Below, one piece after another: positions 8,844 to 17,978 of a stretch of DNA of 64,000 nt. Origin of the DNA: [Zimmermannella] alba NBRC 15616 (GTDB taxonomy: Bacteria > Actinomycetota > Actinomycetes > Actinomycetales > Microbacteriaceae); assembly GCF_001570905.1 (NCBI RefSeq), contig NZ_BCSO01000010.1, positions 22,868 through 86,867 on the forward strand. The letters are read 5' to 3'. Every line of letters begins with the position of its first letter. Position 1 is the stretch's first letter. The translations under genes and the position numbers were made by a program. The notes below the pieces were generated by a model. It searched no databases, was not told the origin of the DNA, and saw nothing but the letters and a program-made list of their open reading frames with translations.

Positions 8844-9755
8844 ATGACTGGCGCCCACGTCTCTGAGATCTTTGACCCTGCCGAATGGACTGAAGTCCCC
8901 GGTTTCGGCTTCGAAGACCTCACATACCACCACGATACGAGCGGTCGCATCGCCCGCATCGCCTTCGACCGCCCCGAGGTGCGCAACGCGTTCCGACCCG
9001 GCACCGTCGACGAGCTCTACCGCGCACTCGACGACGCCCGCATGAATCCGAGGATCGGCGTCGTCCTCCTCACCGGCAACGGCCCGAGCCCCAAAGACGG
9101 TGGCTGGGCGTTTTGCTCCGGCGGCGACCAGCGCATCCGCGGCCGCGACGGCTACAAGTACGCCGACGGTGAGACGCGCGACACGATCGATGAAGCCCGC
9201 GCCGGACGCCTCCACATCCTCGAAGTCCAGCGCCTTATCCGCTTCATGCCAAAGGTTGTCATCGCCGTGGTCGGCGGCTGGGCAGCAGGCGGTGGGCACT
9301 CGCTCCACGTCGTCTGCGACATGACGATCGCGTCCCGCGAGCACGGCAAGTTCAAGCAGACCGATGCGGATGTGGGCTCCTTCGACGCCGGCTACGGCTC
9401 GGCCTACTTCGCCCGCCAGGTCGGCCAGAAGATCGCCCGCGAAGTGTTCTTCCTTGCCGAGGAGTACTCCGCAGACCGCGCCTACGAGATGGGCACCGTG
9501 AACCGCGTCGTCCCGCACGCCGAGCTCGAACGTGAGGCGCTCAAGATGGCGCGCACGATCCTCACGAAGTCGCCCACCGCGATCCGCATGCTCAAGTTCG
9601 CCTTCAACGCGGTCGACGAGGGCATCGTTGGCCAGCAGGTGTTCGCCGGTGAAGCCACGCGCCTCGCCTACGGCACCGACGAAGCAGTCGAAGGTCGCGA
9701 CGCGTTCCTCGAGAAGCGCGAACCCGACTGGTCGCCCTTCCCGTGGCGGTTCTAG
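8844..9755 (+). CDS. menB: 1,4-Dihydroxy-2-naphthoyl-CoA synthase
   Basis: A crotonase-fold enzyme that cyclises o-succinylbenzoyl-CoA. The 303-residue protein has the family oxyanion-hole and substrate motifs FCSGGDQRIRG and GWAAGGGHSLH, the conserved Asp/Gly region DVGSFDAGYGSAY, and the C-terminal FLEKREPDWSPFPW typical of MenB. ATG 8844 is chosen because the upstream codons in frame belong to the palindrome and repeat region. menE begins about 20 bp downstream. Confidence 0.95.
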   Translation: MTGAHVSEIFDPAEWTEVPGFGFEDLTYHHDTSGRIARIAFDRPEVRNAFRPGTVDELYRALDDARMNPRIGVVLLTGNGPSPKDGGWAFCSGGDQRIRGRDGYKYADGETRDTIDEARAGRLHILEVQRLIRFMPKVVIAVVGGWAAGGGHSLHVVCDMTIASREHGKFKQTDADVGSFDAGYGSAYFARQVGQKIAREVFFLAEEYSADRAYEMGTVNRVVPHAELEREALKMARTILTKSPTAIRMLKFAFNAVDEGIVGQQVFAGEATRLAYGTDEAVEGRDAFLEKREPDWSPFPWRF

Positions 9756-9775
9756 GGATGCTGGACGAGACCGCC

Positions 9776-11218
9776 ATGCGCACGATCAAGATCGTCGATG
9801 CCCGTTCCCCGCGCCGCGTGAAGCGGGCCCTCGACGACGCCATGCACGGGCGCGGTCCCGCAATCTTGGCCCGCCGCTCTGCCGCCGAGGTCGTCTCGAT
9901 CGGCGGCGCCGTGCTCGATGAAGGCGGGGATGACGGTCACTTCACGCTCCCTGACAACGCCCCGGAGGACGCCTGCCTCATCGTCGAAACGAGCGGCTCC
10001 ACCGCGCAGCCGAAGCGCGTCGTGCTCACGGCGAGCGCCCTGCGTGCCTCCGCGAACGCGACCCATCAGCGCTTCGACGAGCTCGCCGGACGCCACGCAG
10101 GCCGGGCCACTCGGCAGTGGCTGCTGGCGCTTCCCGCCGAGTACGTCGCGGGCATGCAGGTGCTTGCCCGCTCAATCGTCGAGGGCACCGAGCCGATCAT
10201 CCTCCCCGAAGGCAGCTTTGACCCGCGCGAGTTCTGCGATGCTGCGCAGCGGATGACGGCTGAGCGCCGCTATGTCTCGCTCGTCCCCGCGCAGGTGCAG
10301 CGCCTCATCGAACTCGGCGAGGTCGGCCTCAAGCTCGAGCGCGAGCGGGATCTCGATGCGCACGACAACGCCGACGGCTGGTTTGCGCCGCCGGTCACGA
10401 TGGATGCGATCGCCTCCGGTGAGCCACTCGACGAGCACGAGGCGCTCGGCGACGACGTCCTTCGCATCGGCCGCCGCTTCGACGCGATCCTCGTCGGCGG
10501 GCAGGCAACCCCCGGGCCCTGGCTGAACCGCGGCCGCGAGCTCGGCTGGCGCGTCGTCACGAGCTACGGCTCGAGCGAAACGTCGGGCGGATGCGTCTAC
10601 AACGGCATCCCGCTGGATGGCGTCTCGCTGCGTCTCAACGACGACGAGCTCGAAATCTCCAGCCCGACGCTCGCCTGGGGCTACCTCGACGATGAGGCCC
10701 GCACCGCCGAACGTTTCACGAGCGAGGGCGAGCAGCGCTGGTACCGTACCGGCGACCGCGGCGCGCTCGGCCCACGCAGCGGTGTGCGTCCCGCCGACGT
10801 ACCGCCGGAGCACTGGCAGCGCGTGCGTGTGTACGGACGCATGGATGATGTCTTCATCTCCGGCGGCGTCAAAGTACGACTCGGTGCAGTCGAGGAGATC
10901 GTGCGCGCCCAGCCCGGATTCGAGGGCGCCGTCGTCGTGCCGGGGCCGCACGAGCGCTGGGGCGAAGTGCCGATCGTCGTCGTCACCGGCGACCCGGAAC
11001 ATCCGGGGGATCTTGCCGAACAGCTCGTGGAGATCCGCGCCGAAGTCCGCGCAGAAGTCGGCGTCGCCGCACGGCCAGACGACATCATCGAAGTGAGCGA
11101 ACTGCCGCTCCTCGGCAGTGGCAAGCCCGACCGCCGCCGCATCGCCGACTTCGTTCGCGAGCACATTGAGGCGCGCTATTCGCCGCACGCGCTCGACCCT
11201 GACGACGAGCTCAACTAG
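9776..11218 (+). CDS. menE: o-Succinylbenzoate--CoA ligase
   Basis: An AMP-forming acyl-CoA ligase that activates o-succinylbenzoate. The 480-residue protein has the P-loop SGSTAQPKRV (around residue 75), the TSYGSSETSGG motif, the hinge TGDRGALG and a C-terminal catalytic Lys in LLGSGKPDRR. ATG 9776 is preceded by GGACGAGA at good spacing; ATG 9758 and ATG 9743 are in frame and would add 6 or 11 residues, the last overlapping menB. The N-terminal half is shorter than in long-chain acyl-CoA ligases, as usual for actinobacterial MenE. Confidence 0.93.
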   Translation: MRTIKIVDARSPRRVKRALDDAMHGRGPAILARRSAAEVVSIGGAVLDEGGDDGHFTLPDNAPEDACLIVETSGSTAQPKRVVLTASALRASANATHQRFDELAGRHAGRATRQWLLALPAEYVAGMQVLARSIVEGTEPIILPEGSFDPREFCDAAQRMTAERRYVSLVPAQVQRLIELGEVGLKLERERDLDAHDNADGWFAPPVTMDAIASGEPLDEHEALGDDVLRIGRRFDAILVGGQATPGPWLNRGRELGWRVVTSYGSSETSGGCVYNGIPLDGVSLRLNDDELEISSPTLAWGYLDDEARTAERFTSEGEQRWYRTGDRGALGPRSGVRPADVPPEHWQRVRVYGRMDDVFISGGVKVRLGAVEEIVRAQPGFEGAVVVPGPHERWGEVPIVVVTGDPEHPGDLAEQLVEIRAEVRAEVGVAARPDDIIEVSELPLLGSGKPDRRRIADFVREHIEARYSPHALDPDDELN

Positions 11219-11262
11219 CGGCCTGCCCGCGCGGAGCACCGCATCGGCGCTACCATGCCCGG

Positions 11263-12357
11263 GTGAGCCCCAAGAAGAAGCCCGCCCAGGTCAAGCGCGC
11301 CGAGCAGACGCGTCGTCGCGAAGCGAACGCGAAGAAGGCGCAGTCGCCCGCGCTGCCGAAGGGCATCCGCAAGCGTCCGCACGCGGCCGTGACCCCGAAG
11401 AAGGCGCACCCGAGCCAGCAGCCGCGTAAGCAGCTCACTGGCGGTGCGCACTCGGGCGGACGTCGTGTCTCGACCTTCGGCGCATGGCTTGAGGGCGCAC
11501 GCCTGCGCACCCTGCCGCTTGCAATCGTCCCCGTGCTCCTTGGCACCGGTGAGGCACACGCGAGTGCTCGCCCCACCGAATGGCAGTGGCTGCTCGCACT
11601 CGGCTGCCTCGCCGTGGCGCTCTTCCTGCAGATCGGCGTGAACTACGCGAACGACTACTCAGACGGCATCCGCGGGACAGATGACTTCCGTGTCGGCCCG
11701 CCGCGCCTGACCGGATCCGGCCTCGCAAAGCCCGAGCACGTGAAGCGCGCGGCCTTCATCTGCTTCGGCATCGCCGCTGTCGTCGGCCTTGCCCTCGTCA
11801 TCGCCACCGCGCACTGGTGGCTCCTCGTCGTCGGCGCGGCAGCGATCGCGGCAGCCTGGTTCTACACGGGTGGCAAGCACCCCTATGGCTACTACGGCCT
11901 CGGCGAAGTGTTCGTCTTCATCTTCTTCGGCCTCGTCGCGACGGCCGGCACGCTCTTCATTCAGCGCGGCGTCGTCACGACGAACGGCTGGCTCCTCGCG
12001 GTCGCGGCAGGACTCTTCTCCTGTGCCGTGCTTATGGTGAACAACATCCGCGACATTGAGCAGGACCGTCTCGCACGAAAGCGCACGCTTGCGGTCCTCA
12101 TCGGCGACCGCGCCGCGCGGATCTCCTTCGCCGTCATGGCGCTCGCACCGTTCGTGGTTGCGGCGATGTTCTACATCACGATCCCCGCAACGGTGTTCTC
12201 CTTCGGCGCACTCCTGCTCATCGCGCCGGCGGTCATCATCACGCTCATGGCGGATGAGTCGAAGGACCTCGTGCTCGCGCTCAAGCTCACGAGCCTCGGT
12301 GCGCTCGTGTACGCACTCGGGATCGCGATCCCGCTCATGCTGCCGACCGTGTACTAG
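11263..12357 (+). CDS. menA: 1,4-Dihydroxy-2-naphthoate polyprenyltransferase
   Basis: A UbiA-superfamily membrane enzyme that attaches the isoprenoid tail to dihydroxynaphthoate. The Mg-diphosphate motif NYANDYSDGIRGTDD is at residues 127-141 and the second, NNIRDIEQDRLARKR, near residue 265. About nine membrane helices can be read. Unusually, residues 1-68 form a Lys/Arg/Pro-rich, presumably disordered cytoplasmic extension (MSPKKKPAQVKRAEQTRRRE and onwards) before the family start at about FGAWLEGARLRTLP. GTG 11263 is the start; no later start codon with a good ribosome site is evident. Confidence 0.93.
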   Translation: MSPKKKPAQVKRAEQTRRREANAKKAQSPALPKGIRKRPHAAVTPKKAHPSQQPRKQLTGGAHSGGRRVSTFGAWLEGARLRTLPLAIVPVLLGTGEAHASARPTEWQWLLALGCLAVALFLQIGVNYANDYSDGIRGTDDFRVGPPRLTGSGLAKPEHVKRAAFICFGIAAVVGLALVIATAHWWLLVVGAAAIAAAWFYTGGKHPYGYYGLGEVFVFIFFGLVATAGTLFIQRGVVTTNGWLLAVAAGLFSCAVLMVNNIRDIEQDRLARKRTLAVLIGDRAARISFAVMALAPFVVAAMFYITIPATVFSFGALLLIAPAVIITLMADESKDLVLALKLTSLGALVYALGIAIPLMLPTVY

Positions 12358-12379
12358 GACGCGGGCGGCGCTCTCCGGG

Positions 12380-12853
12380 CTACCGGTCGCTCGGGGCGAT
12401 CTCGAGCGACGAGGTGTGGGCAGGGACGACGTCCTCCGGGTCCGGGCGCTGCTCGACCGGCTCAACATCCTCTGTCGCCGGAGCGAGTTCCTCGTCGAGC
12501 TTGTCGGCATCGTCAGCCGCGGTGTCGTCGCTCGACGGATCCTTCGGGACGTCGTGTTCGAGCGAGGACTCCGCTGCACCGTCGAGCGCCTCATCCTCAG
12601 CGAGCTCGTCCTCGCCGCGAACATCGCTCGCGTGCTTCGCCTCACGGCGCGCGATCATGCCCGCGGTCATCGCCTGACGCTGCTCCCGCAGGAAGAGGTA
12701 CGACACGAGCGCACTCACGAGCGCGCCGATACCGACGCCCAGCAGCCAGTTCCACTCCCACGTCGGCAGGGCGAGCATGATGCCCGCGCAGGGGAGCGCG
12801 AAGGCGAGAAGGCGGACGATGGTGTACGAAATCCACGCACGTGTGCTGGTCAT
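12380..12853 (-). CDS. DUF4229 family membrane protein
   Basis: A 157-residue protein with two membrane helices (residues 12-31 and 36-56) followed by LFLREQRQAMTAGMIARRE and a long acidic tail rich in Glu, Asp and Ala. This layout matches DUF4229, a small actinobacterial membrane family often found beside menA/menD. Function unknown. It is convergent with menA, 22 bp away. Confidence 0.75.
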   Translation of the reverse strand: MTSTRAWISYTIVRLLAFALPCAGIMLALPTWEWNWLLGVGIGALVSALVSYLFLREQRQAMTAGMIARREAKHASDVRGEDELAEDEALDGAAESSLEHDVPKDPSSDDTAADDADKLDEELAPATEDVEPVEQRPDPEDVVPAHTSSLEIAPSDR

Positions 12854-13001
12854 TCCGCCAGTCTATGGCGGCGGTCGGCTCCTGTCAGGCCCCGACTGTG
12901 ACGTCTCGGCAGTGTGGACGCACCGCGTCACGGGTGCGCTTTGTGCATCCCCCCACACGGCAGAATCTGCCCAGAACGTGCCCGCCTAGACTGTCACCAC
13001 C

Positions 13002-13505
13002 ATGGTTCGCTTCCTCATCCTCGGTGCCGCCCTCACGATCGCGCTGTCCATTTACGCGGTCGTGGACTGTGCGATGAGCGAGCCGCGACGCATCCGCATC
13101 TTCCAGAAGCAGCTCTGGCTCGTCATCGTGCTGCTGCTGCCGCTCATCGGGCCGCTGTGCTGGATTCTTTTCGGCAAGGGCCTCATTACGATCAATGGAG
13201 GCGGCGCATCCAGCGCAGCATCGTCGACGGCCACCCCGAACTACGGCGGCCAGCGTGCCCCGGACGACGACACCGAGTTCTTGCGGAAGCTGCGCGAAGA
13301 GACGCCGGAGGAGCGCCTCAAGCGGCTCGAAGAAGAGCTTGCCTCGCTCGATGAGGTGACGTTCCCGGCGTCCAGTGAGCCAGCGGCACGTGGCCGCGAT
13401 GCTGACGCCACGACGGACCCTGCTCCCGGGGCAGGTTCAGACGATGCGGCCGAGGACGACCCTGACGACTCGACGACGGACGGTCAGACCCGGCGCAATG
13501 ACTGA
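13002..13505 (+). CDS. PLDc_N (phospholipase D nuclease N-terminal) domain membrane protein
   Basis: A 167-residue protein with two N-terminal membrane helices (residues 4-24 and 39-59) and the signature LWLVIVLLLPLIGPLCWILFG of the PLDc_N family. A charged tail (residues 75-167) holds the helical run EETPEERLKRLEEELASL and then acidic low-complexity sequence. It has no nuclease domain. It overlaps the menD start by 8 bp, so the two are probably cotranslated. Function unknown. Confidence 0.8.
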   Translation: MVRFLILGAALTIALSIYAVVDCAMSEPRRIRIFQKQLWLVIVLLLPLIGPLCWILFGKGLITINGGGASSAASSTATPNYGGQRAPDDDTEFLRKLREETPEERLKRLEEELASLDEVTFPASSEPAARGRDADATTDPAPGAGSDDAAEDDPDDSTTDGQTRRND

Positions 13506-15351
13506 GCCCACCGCATCCCCCTCTTCACGCGGTGTGACGCCCTCGTTGCTGCCGCCGCGCAGTGGCGACCCCTCAACAGATAGCGCGATCGCGCTGCTGT
13601 GCGCCGCCGTTGAGCGGGGGCTCCGGGATGTCGTGGTGTGCCCCGGTTCGCGCTCGCAGGCGCTCGCCCTGGCCGCCGCCGAGCTTGAGCGGGTCGGCGC
13701 CATCCGCCTCCACGTGCGCATCGATGAACGCTCCGCTGGGTTCTTCGCGCTCGGACTGGCGCGGGAAGGTCGCGTGCCCGTCGCCGTCATTGTGACGAGT
13801 GGAACGGGGCCTGCGAACCTGCATCCCGCGCTCCTCGAAGCCCACCACGCGGGCGTCCCGCTGGCAGTCATTACCGCCGACCGTCCCTCGGAGCTTGTCG
13901 GCATCGGGGCGAACCAGGCGACCGTGCAGAGCGACATGTTTGGCGCGATCTTGCCGAGCGTCGAGGTACCGCCCGCTGTGCCGCTGCCGGGAACCGCTGA
14001 CGACGAAGCTCAGATCGTCATCGAAGACGGGATCGACATGGCGCGCGACACCGGGCGCCTGCTCATGGCATCCCCGGGTGCGCTGCACATCAACATGCAG
14101 TTCCGGGCGCCGCTCTCGGGCGCGATCCCGTCGCTGGATGCCTGGTGGGGTGACGTGCAGGAGTGCGTTACTTCGACCGTGACCGGGCCCATCGCGCGGT
14201 CGCGCGTCGCGCAGGGCGGGAGCGTCCCGGTGCTGCTTGACGGCCGTCCGACCCTCGTGATCGCGGGCGCGGACGCCGGCGACGAGGCCGAAGCGATCGC
14301 CTACGAGGGCGGTTGGCCACTCCTTGCCGAGGCAAGCTCCGGTGTGCGCTTCGGACGCAACCTCATCACGCACGTGCGCGAGCTGCTCGGGCCCGCATCC
14401 CCCGTGCCGGAACTTCGCGACGCGATCGAACGGATCATCGTCTTCGGGCACCCGACGCTCACGCGCGAGGTGCCAGCCCTCATTGCCTCCGACGTTGAGG
14501 CGTACGTCGTGGACCGGGTCGGCGCGGCCGACCCCGTGGGCGCCGATCGCGAGGGGCTGCAGCGCGTGAGCTCGGTGGAACTCGTGGCCGCCTCGGAGCT
14601 CAGCGCGGACGAGCAGCACGCGGCACTCATGGCACGGCGTGGCTGGCTGCGGGCATGGCTTGAAGCAAGTCACGAGTGTGCGGAGCGGGCAAGTTCTGAT
14701 GCGCCAGCGCCGAGCCTTGGCCAGGCGCGCTCGGAGGACCGCCACGAACGGGCAGCGTTCGCCCGCGGCGAGCTCGCGGTCGCGCGCGAAGCCGTCACAC
14801 GGGAGATGCTGGTGGATGCGGTGTGGCGCGCGAGCTGGCCGCATGACCGGCTCGTGCTCGGCGCATCCCGGCTCATCCGTATCCTCGACGAGCGCGTGCC
14901 AGGGAAGGCCATCCGGGTGCACTCGAACCGCGGTCTTGCCGGGATCGACGGCACGATCGCGACCGCGCTCGGTGTCGCGACGATGAGTCAGCTCGGCGAT
15001 GGATCGGCGCAAGATGCGCTCGGGGTGACACGGGTGCTCGTGGGTGATCTCACGCTCCTCCACGACGCCTCCTCCCTGCTCGTTGGTCAAGGAGGCGAGA
15101 CGGCGCCGCGGATGCAGGTCATCGTCGGCGTGGACGGGGGCGGGACGATCTTCGACGGGCTCGAGGTGGCATCGACCGCTGGGGCGCTCCACGAGCGGGT
15201 GCTCTTCACACCGGTGTCCGCGGACCTCGCGAAGCTTGCGGCGGCCTACGGCTGGGATCACCGCCTGGTGCGGACCCGCTCGGAGCTCGAAGCGGCGCTG
15301 CTTGATCGCGGCCCCGAGCGCATCCTCATCGAAGTCCCTCTGCCCCGGTGA
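13498..15351 (+). CDS. menD: SEPHCHC synthase (2-succinyl-5-enolpyruvyl-6-hydroxy-3-cyclohexene-1-carboxylate synthase)
   Basis: A thiamine-diphosphate enzyme that joins isochorismate and 2-oxoglutarate, the committed step to menaquinone. The 617-residue protein has VVVCPGSRSQALALA near residue 46, the ThDP-activating Glu in RIDERSAGFFALG (Glu 77) and TSGTGPANLHPALLEA. The C-terminal half has RGLAGIDGTIATALG and VGDLTLLHDASSL. ATG 13498 overlaps the upstream stop by 8 bp; longer in-frame starts would lie wholly within the preceding gene. Length is normal or slightly long. Confidence 0.95.
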   Translation: MTEPTASPSSRGVTPSLLPPRSGDPSTDSAIALLCAAVERGLRDVVVCPGSRSQALALAAAELERVGAIRLHVRIDERSAGFFALGLAREGRVPVAVIVTSGTGPANLHPALLEAHHAGVPLAVITADRPSELVGIGANQATVQSDMFGAILPSVEVPPAVPLPGTADDEAQIVIEDGIDMARDTGRLLMASPGALHINMQFRAPLSGAIPSLDAWWGDVQECVTSTVTGPIARSRVAQGGSVPVLLDGRPTLVIAGADAGDEAEAIAYEGGWPLLAEASSGVRFGRNLITHVRELLGPASPVPELRDAIERIIVFGHPTLTREVPALIASDVEAYVVDRVGAADPVGADREGLQRVSSVELVAASELSADEQHAALMARRGWLRAWLEASHECAERASSDAPAPSLGQARSEDRHERAAFARGELAVAREAVTREMLVDAVWRASWPHDRLVLGASRLIRILDERVPGKAIRVHSNRGLAGIDGTIATALGVATMSQLGDGSAQDALGVTRVLVGDLTLLHDASSLLVGQGGETAPRMQVIVGVDGGGTIFDGLEVASTAGALHERVLFTPVSADLAKLAAAYGWDHRLVRTRSELEAALLDRGPERILIEVPLPR

Positions 15352-15382
15352 GCCGCCTGAGCTGAGCCGGTGGCTGAGTGCG

Positions 15383-15455
15383 TGACCAGATTTGGGAATA
15401 GAGCGCCTATCCCTCCTCTGGGGCGGGATGCGAGCTATATTCCCAAATCTGGTCA
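15383..15455. repeat. Intergenic palindrome, family B (TGACCAGATTTGGGAATA arms)
   Basis: Outer arms TGACCAGATTTGGGAATA and TATTCCCAAATCTGGTCA flank an inner ATCCCTC/GGGATG core. It is nearly the same element as 41536-41608. It lies between menD and ppk2, both on the plus strand, so it is not simply a bidirectional terminator. Confidence 0.85.
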
Positions 15456-15505
15456 GTGGCTCGACTCCCGGGAAGGCACGCAGCGAAGCGGAGTAGCGTG
15501 CGGGT

Positions 15506-16363
15506 ATGGCACACGACAACATTGCTGCAGCGCTCGATGAGCTCCGCGTCGGCCCCGACTTCAAGCTCGCGGACATCGACCCCGACTCGAAGCCCGGCTA
15601 CTCCGGCTCGAAGGACGACGCAGCAGCCGCGTTTGACGACAACGACGCCGAACTCGACGAGCTCCAGCAGAAGCTCTTCGCCAATGCGCGCGCCGGCAAT
15701 CCCGACGTCCCCACCGTCCTCCTCGTCCTCCAGGGTATGGACACCTCCGGCAAGGGTGGCGTCGTCCGCCACGTTATGCAGGGCATTGACCCGCAGTCGG
15801 TGAGCATCGCATCCTTCAAGGCGCCCACCGAAGAGGAACGCAAGCACGACTTCCTCTGGCGCATTGAGAGGGCACTTCCCGAGCCGGGAGCGATCGGTGT
15901 CTTTGACCGCTCGCACTATGAAGATGTCCTCATCCAGCGCGTGCGCCAGTTCGCGCCGCCCGAGGAGATTGAGCGCCGTTACGGTGCGATCGTCGACTGG
16001 GAGCAGAAGCTCGTCTCGGAGCGGAACTTCCGCATCGTGAAGTGCATGCTCCACATCTCAAAGGAGGAGCAGGGTGCGCGCCTGCTCGAGCGCCTTGAGC
16101 GTCCGGACAAGCACTGGAAGTTCAACCCGGGTGACATTGATGAGCGCGGACTCTGGGATGAGTACATGCAGGCGTATGAGATCGCCCTCACGCGCACCTC
16201 GACGGATGCGGCCCCCTGGTACTGCGTTCCAGCGAACCGCAAGTGGTACGCACGCATGATCGTGAAGCAGCTGCTGCTTGAGACGCTCCGCTCGCTCGAG
16301 CTCGACTGGCCGAAGGCCGACTTCGACGTCGAGGAGCAAAAAGCCCGCCTCGCCGCCAGCTAG
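15506..16363 (+). CDS. ppk2: Polyphosphate kinase 2 family protein
   Basis: PPK2 enzymes move phosphate between polyphosphate and nucleotides. The 285-residue single-domain protein has the Walker A motif GMDTSGKGG (residues 77-85), the lid/Walker B region GVFDRSHYEDVLIQRV, and the C-terminal WYCVPANRKWYARM, all diagnostic. Single-domain PPK2 of this length usually phosphorylates nucleoside mono- or diphosphates; which class cannot be told here. ATG 15506 follows GCGTGCGGGT with no strong ribosome site. It stands alone between menD and a minus-strand regulator. Confidence 0.92.
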   Translation: MAHDNIAAALDELRVGPDFKLADIDPDSKPGYSGSKDDAAAAFDDNDAELDELQQKLFANARAGNPDVPTVLLVLQGMDTSGKGGVVRHVMQGIDPQSVSIASFKAPTEEERKHDFLWRIERALPEPGAIGVFDRSHYEDVLIQRVRQFAPPEEIERRYGAIVDWEQKLVSERNFRIVKCMLHISKEEQGARLLERLERPDKHWKFNPGDIDERGLWDEYMQAYEIALTRTSTDAAPWYCVPANRKWYARMIVKQLLLETLRSLELDWPKADFDVEEQKARLAAS

Positions 16364-16397
16364 CTGTACTGACCGGAGACGTTGGTTGAGTGCAACA

Positions 16398-16907
16398 TCA
16401 GGCCAGGATGCGCGCGAGTAGCGCCTGCGGATCCGCACCAACCAAGTCCAGGGCACGTCGTGCACTGAGGGTGGCGATCCCATGGATTCCGGTCCATGCC
16501 GTGATGGCATCCGTCTTCGTGCAATGGGGCCGCTCGCCTTGGAACAGCTCGCACCACCCCTGCAGCAGGGGCAGCGACACCCCGCGCAGATTCGAGCCAG
16601 CACCTTCGAGATCGTCGTGGCGGAACAGGAGCTCAAACGTGTCGGGGCGCGCCATGGCGAAGGCAACGTAGGCGCTGGCCCACGCATCCGTCGTCCCACC
16701 AGCCGCATGCAACACTGTGGCCAGGTCCGTGAGGCCGCGGTGGGCGACGGCGGCGTGCAAGGACTCCAGGGTTGGGAAGTAGCGTCGCGGGGCGCCATGG
16801 GAGACGCCTGTGCGTCGGGCGACTTCTCGCACGGTTACCGCGGCAAGTCCTGACTCGTCCAGGATCTGTGCGGCTGTGGTGACCAGCTGATCCGCCAAGT
16901 TCTCCAT
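16398..16907 (-). CDS. TetR family transcriptional regulator
   Basis: A 169-residue regulator with an N-terminal helix-turn-helix (LAAVTVREVARRTGVSHGAP, residues 21-40) followed by RRYFPTLESL. The ligand domain resembles TetR_C proteins with a WTGIHGIATL motif. It is divergent from an EamA transporter, and the 56 bp between them holds two 15 bp palindromes, so it most likely represses itself and the transporter. Confidence 0.88.
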   Translation of the reverse strand: MENLADQLVTTAAQILDESGLAAVTVREVARRTGVSHGAPRRYFPTLESLHAAVAHRGLTDLATVLHAAGGTTDAWASAYVAFAMARPDTFELLFRHDDLEGAGSNLRGVSLPLLQGWCELFQGERPHCTKTDAITAWTGIHGIATLSARRALDLVGADPQALLARILA

Positions 16908-16925
16908 GCTGACAGCATGACGCAG

Positions 16926-16940
16926 GTAGACACCGTCTAC
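16926..16940. promoter_or_regulatory. Putative TetR operator 1
   Basis: GTAGACACCGTCTAC, a 7-1-7 inverted repeat with one mismatch, nearest to tetR. Its centre is 21 bp (two helical turns) from operator 2. Confidence 0.7.
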
Positions 16941-16946
16941 AAATGA

Positions 16947-16961
16947 GTAGACACTGTCTAC
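16947..16961. promoter_or_regulatory. Putative TetR operator 2
   Basis: GTAGACACTGTCTAC, a perfect 7-1-7 inverted repeat ending 2 bp before the transporter ATG. Binding here would cover the transporter start, which lacks a clear ribosome site and may be read from a near-leaderless mRNA. Confidence 0.75.
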
Positions 16962-16963
16962 TT

Positions 16964-17806
16964 ATGAGTCAGATGACCCCTCTCCTGTTGATCGCTGCTG
17001 GTGCAGTCCTTCACGCCTGGTGGAACTACCTCGTCAAGCGCAGCGGTTCAGACGACGTGATGTTCGTCTGGTGCTACGGCATCGTGTCCCTGCCGCTGCT
17101 GGCTATGGCGCTGGTCGGATGGCTCCTGTACGACGGCAGCCTCGGTCCAGCCTGGTGGGCGGGCGTGGTCAGCATGATGCTTCACACGAGCTACGCGGTG
17201 GTGCTGCAGAAGGCCTACGCCCGAGCCGACATGAGCGTGGTTTACCCAATCTCGCGCGGACTCGCGCCCGTGCTCGTCACTCTTGCCTCCCTGGCCTGGG
17301 CAACGGGCCCCACACGATGGGGATGGACTGCCATGGTCCTCGTGATCGCGGGTTCCGCCTGTGTGGGCGGAGGCGAGGCCTCTCCAGGCAGGCGGGGCGC
17401 GGTCTGGGGCGTCTTCGTGGCTGCCGCGACTGCCTCGTACACGCTGTGGGATGCCTTCGCCGCGGAAGTCCTCCACGTCGCGGTGATTCCATACATGGCC
17501 CTGTCGGGTGCGGGGCAGTCCCTGCTGCTGACCGGTGTGTTGTGGCGCCGGCGCGGAGAATTCGGTTCCCGGCTACGCAGCGATGGTCTGCGGGCGCTGC
17601 CGATCTCGCTCCTGGCTCCGTTGAGCTACGCGATGGTGATCCTGGCCCTGCAATCGGGAACTCCGAGCATGGTGTCGACGGCCCGCTCGCTCAACGTGGC
17701 GGTCGGCAGCCTGTTCGCCATCCTGTTCCTGCGCGAACGCCCCAGTCGCACGTCGTGGCTCGGAATCGGCCTGATCTGTTGCGGCGCCATTGTCAGCGCG
17801 TTTTGA
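16964..17806 (+). CDS. EamA/DMT family transporter
   Basis: A drug/metabolite superfamily permease of 280 residues with about ten hydrophobic helices in two EamA repeats; each repeat ends in a GP- or RPS-type loop before its last helix (FLRERPSRTSWLGIGLICCG). The substrate is unknown. ATG 16964 follows the operator by 2 bp; ATG 16973 is an alternative. An upstream in-frame ATG at 16943 would place the operator inside the gene and is less likely. Control by the divergent TetR is inferred from the shared palindromes. Confidence 0.87.
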   Translation: MSQMTPLLLIAAGAVLHAWWNYLVKRSGSDDVMFVWCYGIVSLPLLAMALVGWLLYDGSLGPAWWAGVVSMMLHTSYAVVLQKAYARADMSVVYPISRGLAPVLVTLASLAWATGPTRWGWTAMVLVIAGSACVGGGEASPGRRGAVWGVFVAAATASYTLWDAFAAEVLHVAVIPYMALSGAGQSLLLTGVLWRRRGEFGSRLRSDGLRALPISLLAPLSYAMVILALQSGTPSMVSTARSLNVAVGSLFAILFLRERPSRTSWLGIGLICCGAIVSAF

Positions 17807-17904
17807 GAAGAGCACCATGTCCCATCCCAACGCTGCCCTCAGGCCTCGGCATCCCCCTGACCCCGCATCCCGATCCTGCCCCCTGCATCCCGCAACCCCG
17901 CAGC

Positions 17905-17971
17905 AAATGGGTCGAAAACTGTTCGTCCGGTCGCAAATGTTGTGGCCGGACGAACAGTTTTCGACCCATTT
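17905..17971. repeat. Intergenic palindrome, family B (AAATGGGTCGAAAACTGTTC arms)
   Basis: An inverted repeat with arms of about 27 bp, starting AAATGGGTCGAAAACTG, around a short loop. It lies between convergent eamA and menF. Its GGTCGAAAA core is shared with the palindrome at 46806-46866. Confidence 0.85.
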
Positions 17972-17978
17972 CCGAGGG

